A stretch of DNA of 9,797 nucleotides from Flavipsychrobacter stenotrophus. GTDB taxonomy: Bacteria; Bacteroidota; Bacteroidia; Chitinophagales; Chitinophagaceae. A model generated the notes under the pieces. It did not search any database. It was not told the origin of the DNA and saw nothing but the letters and a program-made list of their open reading frames with translations. The stretch covers positions 1-9,797 of the forward strand of contig CANBQQ010000076.1 in the NCBI GenBank assembly GCA_947371715.1. The letters are read 5' to 3'. This document shows positions 4,569-9,797 of the stretch, piece after piece; position 1 is the stretch's first letter, and each line of letters opens with the position of its first letter. The position numbers and the translations under genes were made by a program.

Positions 4569-6827
4569 TTACTCTATCACTGTCTTTATTACCACATGGC
4601 CCGTTGCGGAATTCACCTTTGTGAAGTAAATACCCTTAGCCAGTTGTGTCAGGTTTAGCTCTTTACTATTTGCTCCTGTGCTTACATTCCAGTTCTGAAA
4701 GTTGACCATCTTACCGGTAATATCAAAAACACTTACAGTTAGCTGCTCCGCAGTTTTGCCGGTAAAGCTAAGCGTAAAGTTGCCTTTGCCCGGATTTGGA
4801 TACAATATACAATCCATAGGGTCAATGCCTTCATGGGTCACACTAAGGTTGCCTACCATGTAGCGGAGCGTTCTGTAAGCATTGATCTTACCATGTCCCC
4901 ACAGATTTGTACCGGTAGCAGGTAATGTCACACTGGTAAATGTGTCCTTGATCGCATTAATATTGATCAGTGATTTCACAGAATCAGGTGTCAGGTTAGG
5001 GTTATACTGCAACATCATAGCTACAATACCCGATACACATGGTGATGCCATAGACGTACCACCTAATATCGCATAGCTGTAGGTTCTGCTGGTTATAGCA
5101 TCCAGATGGTTGCTGATAACGCTTATATAGTCACTACCACCTACAGAAAACGAAGGATCGTACGAACTTACCGCAGATACCACTCCCAGGCCCGGACCAG
5201 CGATGTCCGGCTTAATGCGGTTGTCCAGAGTTGGGCCATGGCTGGAGAATGACGCCAGCTTTCCTTTTACAGCACCGGTGTAACTATACGTTGCGCCGGA
5301 AATATTCTTAAAACTAACCTTGGTATTGTACGCTGCAACGGTAATAGCCGACCTTGTAGAACCGATGTCAGATACAGTCATGTTTACATCACCATTCACA
5401 GCCCATGGAAAGCCGTGACTCGTCAATGAGCCGTAATACCCACTTGGTGGTATCAGGAAGCCCTCCCACATATTTATCCTGGTGCCGCTCTGGCCTATTA
5501 CGCTCAGGCAAATAGCATCATGTACCTTACTATGGACGTAGACATATGCCCTTGGTCTCCCGTTAAATGCTATGGGCGAAGTGGTAATACTCACAAAACA
5601 GGTATCGCCATTGCTGCCTATCATGTGCATATCGTAAGTAGAATCAGCAGAAAGACAGATAAAGCCGGTTGAGTCGATGGCCGTTGCTCCATTGTAAATG
5701 CGGGTGTTTAAACAGAACGATTGACCTGCTTCTCCCCAAACATCTACATACGTCATCTGATGCGCAGTATCGAGGTATGGTGAGAAATTCACGAATGTGT
5801 GAACCAGCGTATCTGTAAATGCGAATGTTTTCTCAATATGCACTGTGTCTTGTCCGTTATTACCTGCCGCACACACAAATATTCTTCCGGGTCCGGTAAG
5901 CGCATCAGCAGCCATGCTAAACAATGATGTACCATCATGTGAACCCAAAGTACTTCCCCAACTTAGGTTTACTACTGCAGGCTTACTAACCGACGCTGCA
6001 TAATTGTATATGTAGTTCATGCCATCTATAACATCCGACACACCCGTTCCTATCCACTGAGATGGATGAGGCATGATACCTACCAATACTATATCACTTT
6101 CATAGGCCATACCACGGTATCTGCCCCCTACTCCGCCATCTACGCCAGATCCAGCTGTTATACCTGCCACATGCGTACCGTGAGACGTAATAGCAGTATC
6201 ATAACCAACAGTACGCATTACATTTGTATCAGTAATTTCCCTGCCGTAAGCAAATCCTGCAGGAGGAGTGCCTGAATTCTTCTGTGCCCAAATCCTCTTT
6301 ATCCTATAGCCGCCACGAGTAGTGTCATAAAAAGTAGTGTGATTGTAGTCAAATCCGGCATCAATAATACCTGTTACTACATTTTTACCGGTCATAGGAT
6401 ACGGCAGGTAAATACCTTTCTGTGCAGAATCTGCTCTCGTCTGCTTCCTCGCCGAATCTAACACCGGAAATATGGGGGCATCCAATTCTATATATTCTAT
6501 AGAAGGCAACTGTGTAAAGGCTTCAAGTTTATTCACCGGTATCTGGGTGGTCCAGATACTTCCTGCCTTTGTCCCTACAAACACGCCCAATGCATCCAGC
6601 GCAGACTGATCTGCACCGTTACGCATTTTTACCATTGCACTGATGTAGTGCTTATTATTGATCACTTTATATACATAATCAGGCATAAAAGCATCTTTAT
6701 CGGCAGCTTTACGAACAGCTGTAAGGTAATGCCGTGTAGGAGCAGATAGCTTTGGAACTTGCTTTTCCTGTGCTTGCGCGGAGAAAAACAGGCAACTTAA
6801 ACCCAGAATGGTAAATATTCTTTTCAT
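4569..6827 (-). CDS. Secreted S8 (subtilisin-family) serine peptidase with T9SS sorting domain
   Basis: This 752-aa protein begins with a signal peptide (MKRIFTILGL..., likely cleaved after SAQA at 19). Residues 45-125 look like an inhibitor-type prodomain, with a strand running AMVKMRNGA. The subtilase domain follows with an intact triad: D156 in GIIDAGFD, H216 in SHGTHVAG, S592 in GGTSMASP, and oxyanion N323 in CAAGNNG. Between N323 and S592 are 269 residues against 66 in subtilisin; the excess (about 330-490) is rich in predicted beta strands and probably an inserted beta domain. The end (about 674-752, LYPNPGKGNFTLSF ... KGIYFTKVNS) is a type A T9SS sorting domain, so the enzyme should cross the outer membrane by T9SS and be anchored or released. 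It has its own terminator. Substrate is unknown; nutritional proteolysis is the simple guess. Confidence 0.95.
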   Translation of the reverse strand: MKRIFTILGLSCLFFSAQAQEKQVPKLSAPTRHYLTAVRKAADKDAFMPDYVYKVINNKHYISAMVKMRNGADQSALDALGVFVGTKAGSIWTTQIPVNKLEAFTQLPSIEYIELDAPIFPVLDSARKQTRADSAQKGIYLPYPMTGKNVVTGIIDAGFDYNHTTFYDTTRGGYRIKRIWAQKNSGTPPAGFAYGREITDTNVMRTVGYDTAITSHGTHVAGITAGSGVDGGVGGRYRGMAYESDIVLVGIMPHPSQWIGTGVSDVIDGMNYIYNYAASVSKPAVVNLSWGSTLGSHDGTSLFSMAADALTGPGRIFVCAAGNNGQDTVHIEKTFAFTDTLVHTFVNFSPYLDTAHQMTYVDVWGEAGQSFCLNTRIYNGATAIDSTGFICLSADSTYDMHMIGSNGDTCFVSITTSPIAFNGRPRAYVYVHSKVHDAICLSVIGQSGTRINMWEGFLIPPSGYYGSLTSHGFPWAVNGDVNMTVSDIGSTRSAITVAAYNTKVSFKNISGATYSYTGAVKGKLASFSSHGPTLDNRIKPDIAGPGLGVVSAVSSYDPSFSVGGSDYISVISNHLDAITSRTYSYAILGGTSMASPCVSGIVAMMLQYNPNLTPDSVKSLININAIKDTFTSVTLPATGTNLWGHGKINAYRTLRYMVGNLSVTHEGIDPMDCILYPNPGKGNFTLSFTGKTAEQLTVSVFDITGKMVNFQNWNVSTGANSKELNLTQLAKGIYFTKVNSATGHVVIKTVIE

Positions 6828-6920
6828 CTTTAATGTTTTACGTAGCCGTTAAAATTAATTCAAATTATTGTTATAGAGGCCCTTTTCAGTATATCACTCT
6901 TTATTGGCATTAATGCCTCA

Positions 6921-7277
6921 TCAATAGAACGCCGATTCAAAATGAATGATCTCGTACTCATTACCCCCCTTTATTACTATACTCACTATATCAAATCTTG
7001 CATTCAAATACCCCGGATTTTGCAGCAGGTAAGCTTCAGCAGCAATCCTTAAATGTTGCTGTTTTTTGGCATTTACAGCCTCTTCCGGAAATCCAAACAT
7101 TGTCGCAGATCTCGTTTTTACCTCCACTATAACTACTATGTTATCTATCAGGGCCACTATATCCACCTCCTTTCTGCCACTACGCCAATTACGATTTAGG
7201 ATACTATAACCTTTATTTAGCAAAAACTCTTCTGCTAAATGTTCTCCCTTTATACCAATTTCACTATGTTTGGACAT
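6921..7277 (-). CDS. yraN: YraN/UPF0102 family protein, nuclease-like fold
   Basis: The 118-aa protein is a full-length UPF0102 member: GIKGEHLAEEFLLNKGY at 8-24, NWRSGRKEVDIVA at 30-42 and VIVEVKTR at 49-56. The residues E37, D39 and the E52-x-K54 pair form the E-x-D...ExK core of Holliday-junction-resolvase-like and restriction endonuclease folds, all retained, and RFDIVSI (94-100) matches a later conserved strand. The biological role of the family is not established; a DNA-processing activity is inferred from the fold only. It starts with an ATG at 7277, only 18 bp from the divergent sugar isomerase start, and ends 93 bp before the S8 peptidase. A promoter match for it lies inside the isomerase coding sequence. 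Identity is firm, function is not. Confidence 0.92.
   Translation of the reverse strand: MSKHSEIGIKGEHLAEEFLLNKGYSILNRNWRSGRKEVDIVALIDNIVVIVEVKTRSATMFGFPEEAVNAKKQQHLRIAAEAYLLQNPGYLNARFDIVSIVIKGGNEYEIIHFESAFY
7265..7272 (+). promoter_or_regulatory. Putative -7 promoter element for the sugar-phosphate isomerase
   Basis: TATGTTTG matches TAnnTTTG exactly and sits within codons 2-5 of the divergent yraN gene. A start site near 7278 would give a leader of about 18 nt before the ATG at 7296. A -33 TTG is not clear (TTC at 7242-7244, 20 bp upstream). Confidence 0.45.
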
Positions 7278-7295
7278 TAAAACGATAAATGTAGC

Positions 7296-8279
7296 ATGAA
7301 AAAGTTAGTACACGAATTTTCGACCCAACTGCAAGAGGGTTTAATAATAGGTAAAAATCACCGCTTTGTTTCACCTGTAACTGACTTTTCCAACGTTGTT
7401 GTTACCGGCCTTGGCGGTAGTGGCATAGGCGCCTCAATTGTTCAAAATTTCGTTTTCGATAAGCTGAAAGTTCCTTTCGTAGTCAACAAAGATTACTTTT
7501 TGCCTGCTTTTACAGGAAAAAACTCTCTGGTTATCGTTTGCTCTTACTCCGGCAACACCGAAGAAACTGTCGATGCGCTCAATCATGCGATAAAAATGAA
7601 ATCTACAGTTGTCTGCATTACATCAGGCGGCAAGGTAGCAGAAATAGCTAAGAAAAAAGGTTTGGACTGTATACTTGTGCCTGCTGGCATGCCACCGCGT
7701 TCATGCCTCGGCTATTCATTGATTCAGATACTCTATACGATCAATCATTTCGCACTGATCGATAACAAGTTTGAAAAAGACATAACTGCTACCATTAAGG
7801 AAATGAAGGCGGCAGAAAAAGACACGCAGAAAAAAGCTAACGCAATAGCGAAGAAGATCTTTGGCAAATTGCCTATCATCTATTCAGCATCAAATTTTGA
7901 AGGTGTTGCTATCCGCTTCCGCCAGCAACTTAACGAAAACAGCAAAATGCTTTGCTGGCATGGCGTCATACCTGAGATGAACCATAACGAACTCGTAGGC
8001 TGGAGAGATGAAGCTAAAGACAAAGTAGTGATTTTGCTGCGCAACGAAGACGACTATGAGCGTGTACAAACTAGAATGGAGATCAATAAAAAGGTATTCA
8101 AGAAGTACACACCAAATATCATTGAGATCTACTCTCAGGGTAAGTCTTATTGGGAAAAAGCATTCTACCTCATTCACCTTACCGACTGGGTATCTGTTAT
8201 CCTTGCTGATCTGCGTGAATTAGACGCAACTGAAGTAAAAGTCATAGACTTCCTGAAAGGATCTTTGGCTAAATCATAA
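7296..8279 (+). CDS. Bifunctional phosphoglucose/phosphomannose isomerase (SIS-domain type)
   Basis: The protein interconverts fructose 6-phosphate with glucose 6-phosphate and probably mannose 6-phosphate, in glycolysis and sugar-nucleotide supply. The 327 residues match the small two-domain PGI/PMI family, not the large classical PGI. The first SIS domain has GLGGSGIG (38-45) and the phosphate-binding SYSGNTEE (83-90). PPRSCLGY (133-140) carries R135. In the second domain E214 (NENSK) and H230 (PEMNHNELVGW) are 16 residues apart, the same spacing as the catalytic Glu203 and His219 reported for the Pyrobaculum enzyme. ATEVKVIDFLK (311-321) is the usual C-terminal motif with a conserved lysine. 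The start ATG at 7296 leaves 18 bp to the divergent yraN. It is monocistronic, ending at a strong terminator. Whether both activities are used in vivo cannot be told from sequence. Confidence 0.92.
   Translation: MKKLVHEFSTQLQEGLIIGKNHRFVSPVTDFSNVVVTGLGGSGIGASIVQNFVFDKLKVPFVVNKDYFLPAFTGKNSLVIVCSYSGNTEETVDALNHAIKMKSTVVCITSGGKVAEIAKKKGLDCILVPAGMPPRSCLGYSLIQILYTINHFALIDNKFEKDITATIKEMKAAEKDTQKKANAIAKKIFGKLPIIYSASNFEGVAIRFRQQLNENSKMLCWHGVIPEMNHNELVGWRDEAKDKVVILLRNEDDYERVQTRMEINKKVFKKYTPNIIEIYSQGKSYWEKAFYLIHLTDWVSVILADLRELDATEVKVIDFLKGSLAKS
7300..7328 (-). promoter_or_regulatory. Putative promoter for yraN inside the isomerase gene
   Basis: On the minus strand TTG (7328-7326) is followed after 18 bp by TAACTTTT (7307-7300), close to the Bacteroidota arrangement of a -33 TTTG and a -7 TAnnTTTG. 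It lies inside the first codons of the isomerase and would start transcription near 7293, about 15 nt ahead of the yraN ATG. With only 18 bp between the two genes, a promoter in this position is needed unless yraN has no promoter of its own. Confidence 0.4.
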
Positions 8280-8300
8280 TTTTCAAGCAATTATTATACT

Positions 8301-8344
8301 TGCCCCATTAATAAGCAAACCAACTTATTAATGGGGCATTTTTT
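8301..8344 (+). terminator. Strong intrinsic terminator after the isomerase
   Basis: TGCCCCATTAATAAG (8301-8315) pairs perfectly with CTTATTAATGGGGCA (8324-8338), a 15-bp stem with an 8-nt loop, followed by six T residues (8339-8344). It begins 22 bp after the isomerase stop and should isolate that gene from the downstream chaN-like gene. Confidence 0.93.
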
Positions 8345-8379
8345 GTGGCGAACATAAATTAAAGGTTTCAGAAAAATAG

Positions 8380-8387
8380 TAGCTTTA
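8380..8387 (+). promoter_or_regulatory. Possible -7 box for the chaN-like gene
   Basis: TAGCTTTA matches TAnnTTTG at all but the last base and lies 15 bp before the ATG at 8402, which would give a very short leader. No -33 TTG is clear. A promoter is expected here because a strong terminator lies just upstream. I do not see an obvious Fur-like palindrome. Confidence 0.3.
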
Positions 8388-8401
8388 CCAAAACCACAGG
8401 A

Positions 8402-9319
8402 ATGAAAAAATACTTACTCCTAATTATCCTTTTCCCACTTGTATTTGCTGCAAACGCGCAGTTATCAGACGCTAACTACCGTATCTACTCTGTAAAGCTC
8501 GACAAAGAAGTACCCTTGAATGTTGTTGCGGAAGACCTTATCAATTACGACATACTCCTATTCGGCGAAGAGCACAACGACAGCGTCACGCACTACCTTG
8601 AAAGAACTCTATTCGAACTACTCTATAACAAATACGGTAATGATCTTGCATTATCGATGGAAATGTTTGACCGTGATGTGCAGCCTGTAATGAATGAATT
8701 CCTTAAAGGGTTCATTAAGGAAAAGCACTTTATTAAAGATGCCCGCGCATGGAGCAATTACCGCGACTACAAACCAATGATCGAATTCGCAAAAGAATAT
8801 CAGATTGATGTAGTCTGTGCCAATGCACCAGCGCGTTATGCAAATCTTGCCGGCCGCAAAGGACAGGAATACCTTAAAGATCTGCCATCAATTTCTAAAG
8901 ACAACATTGCTCCGCTACCCTACGCTGTTGCTAAAGGTAAATACCTGGAAAAGCTGACCGGCGTAAGCGAACACGCTACCGGCACTGACAGCACACAACC
9001 TGCACCACCACCAAACATGGGCGGATTCGACCTCGTAGTGGCACAATCTCTTTGGGATGCAACAATGGCCTACTCAATAGCGCAGTACAAAAAGAAATAC
9101 AAGCTAAAAAAGATAATGCAGGTAAACGGAAAATTCCATAGCGACGAAGGATTTGCCATCGCCACTCAACTGCTTAACTACAACCCCAAACTTAAACGAA
9201 TGATAGTCTCAACCTCAAGCGATGATACGTTCCCAAGAGTTGACTGGAGCAAGTACAAGAAATTTGGCGACTATATCATCATCACAGATCCTAAAGTACC
9301 ACGCACCTACAACGACTAA
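8402..9319 (+). CDS. ChaN-like haem-binding-fold secreted protein (Tiki/ChaN superfamily)
   Basis: The 305-aa protein has a signal peptide (MKKYLLLIILFPLVFAANA, cleaved before Q20) and then a ChaN/Cofac_haem_bdg domain. Family landmarks are in order: LLFGEEHND (52-60) with E56, E57 and H58, EMFDR (87-91), NAPARY (141-146), AQSLWDATMA (214-223) and NGKFHSD (242-248). ChaN of Campylobacter is an outer-membrane haem-binding lipoprotein; the fold is related to TraB/Tiki proteins, in which the GxxH and related residues bind metal for proteolysis. There is no cysteine at the cleavage site, so unlike many ChaN proteins it should be periplasmic rather than a lipoprotein. It starts 57 bp after the upstream terminator and is probably transcribed on its own. 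Haem binding is inferred from family; a peptidase-like role is the alternative. Confidence 0.85.
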   Translation: MKKYLLLIILFPLVFAANAQLSDANYRIYSVKLDKEVPLNVVAEDLINYDILLFGEEHNDSVTHYLERTLFELLYNKYGNDLALSMEMFDRDVQPVMNEFLKGFIKEKHFIKDARAWSNYRDYKPMIEFAKEYQIDVVCANAPARYANLAGRKGQEYLKDLPSISKDNIAPLPYAVAKGKYLEKLTGVSEHATGTDSTQPAPPPNMGGFDLVVAQSLWDATMAYSIAQYKKKYKLKKIMQVNGKFHSDEGFAIATQLLNYNPKLKRMIVSTSSDDTFPRVDWSKYKKFGDYIIITDPKVPRTYND

Positions 9320-9356
9320 GCTTTCCTAAGTAGATCATTCTAAACTTTATTGACCA

Positions 9357-9776
9357 GTGTACAAGTTTGTCTTTAATTTTTTCTTTCGTTTTTATAAACA
9401 GAGAGGATCAGGTGTGTATAAATTTAGCGCGACAGGCACATTGTTTGTTGTTATCTCAATACACATATTGTTTTTCCTTTCGTTACTGCGATGTCTCATT
9501 GGATTGGATATTTTGGGATTATTTTTGAGTGAAGATTATTCTTACAACAAGTTAATTCTGATGCCTATAGTGTCGATCTTTTTTGTTTTGTTTATTCGTT
9601 CCTTCTCAGGTAATAAAGGAGAGAAAATTATTTCAAAATGGCCTGAAAATTATAAGCTAATTACTGCAAAAAATATCTTCTTTTTATTTGTTATTATTGT
9701 TATCCCTGCAACATTAATGATTTGTTTTGCTAATTATATACAGGATCATCAGCCCATATATAAAATCTTTGGTTGA
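9357..9776 (+). CDS. Small membrane protein of unknown function
   Basis: I do not recognise a named family. The 139-aa product starts with an aromatic, basic stretch (MYKFVFNFFFRFYKQR, 1-16), then has three hydrophobic segments at about 27-47, 65-80 and 106-126, with a basic loop SGNKGEKIISK (84-94) between the second and third. It ends in IYKIFG. No catalytic or binding motif is visible. The start is a GTG at 9357: an in-frame TGA lies two codons upstream and the first internal Met is at 69. A GTG at codon 20 is the alternative, but the aromatic N-terminus resembles small Bacteroidota membrane proteins I have seen, so the longer form is preferred. The DNA is clearly more T-rich than neighbouring genes, partly from Phe and Ile codons. 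It lies 37 bp after the chaN-like gene and could be its operon partner. Confidence 0.6.
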   Translation: MYKFVFNFFFRFYKQRGSGVYKFSATGTLFVVISIHILFFLSLLRCLIGLDILGLFLSEDYSYNKLILMPIVSIFFVLFIRSFSGNKGEKIISKWPENYKLITAKNIFFLFVIIVIPATLMICFANYIQDHQPIYKIFG

Positions 9777-9797
9777 CGTAAATGATTTTATGTGCAG

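Noticed and set aside
6828..6880. TAAAATTA at 6850-6857 as the S8 peptidase promoter
   Set aside because: The minus-strand reading TAATTTTA matches the -7 box at all but one base, but there is no -33 TTG at the right distance in this very AT-rich stretch.
6906..6917. Palindrome GGCATTAATGCC just after the yraN stop as a terminator
   Set aside because: The stem leaves almost no loop and is followed by AATAAAGAG rather than a T-run on the minus strand; it may be chance or a weak site.
7890..8177. Minus-strand 95-codon frame inside the isomerase gene
   Set aside because: It is antisense to the conserved second SIS domain and has no recognisable features.
1..9797. A new defence, mobile or biosynthetic gene system
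   Set aside because: Apart from one small membrane protein and the left-edge fragment, every gene falls into a known family, and no cluster logic, repeats array, integrase or toxin-antitoxin pair was found.

Overview
This window reads as an ordinary chromosomal stretch from a member of the phylum Bacteroidota, most likely in or near the Chitinophagaceae/Sphingobacteriia, although the family-level guess is an impression only. Three things point there: a secreted subtilase with a type IX secretion (T9SS) C-terminal sorting domain, several upstream elements that match the Bacteroidota -7 box TAnnTTTG, and start codons preceded by A-rich stretches rather than clear Shine-Dalgarno sequences. No rRNA, tRNA, CRISPR array, transposase, phage gene or toxin-antitoxin pair was seen.

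Layout, left to right. At the left edge a gene seems to begin on the minus strand and run out of the window. Divergent from it is panC (pantothenate synthetase, +). A 429-bp gap with no convincing gene follows; it holds a REP-like palindrome and a hairpin in the likely tdk leader. Then comes tdk (thymidine kinase, +), which converges on a minus-strand block across a perfect 44-nt palindrome that probably terminates both transcripts. In transcription order the minus-strand block is: yraN (UPF0102 nuclease-fold protein), a 752-aa secreted S8 peptidase with its own terminator, then ccmC, ccmD and a Glu/Leu/Phe/Val-type glutamate dehydrogenase, the last three closely spaced and probably one operon.

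At about 7.28 kb transcription diverges: yraN and a SIS-domain phosphoglucose/phosphomannose isomerase start only 18 bp apart, so each promoter must lie largely inside the other gene. The isomerase ends at a textbook terminator. It is followed by a ChaN-like haem-binding-fold secreted protein and a small three-segment membrane protein of unknown function that is visibly more AT-rich than its neighbours.

The genes are mainly core metabolism (coenzyme A precursor, thymidine salvage, nitrogen assimilation, sugar-phosphate isomerisation), cytochrome c maturation, and envelope or secreted proteins. I did not find a previously undescribed multi-gene system. The observations worth a second look are regulatory architecture, a repeat-like palindrome, non-ATG starts, an altered CcmC tryptophan motif, the haem link between ccmCD and chaN, and the unknown membrane protein.
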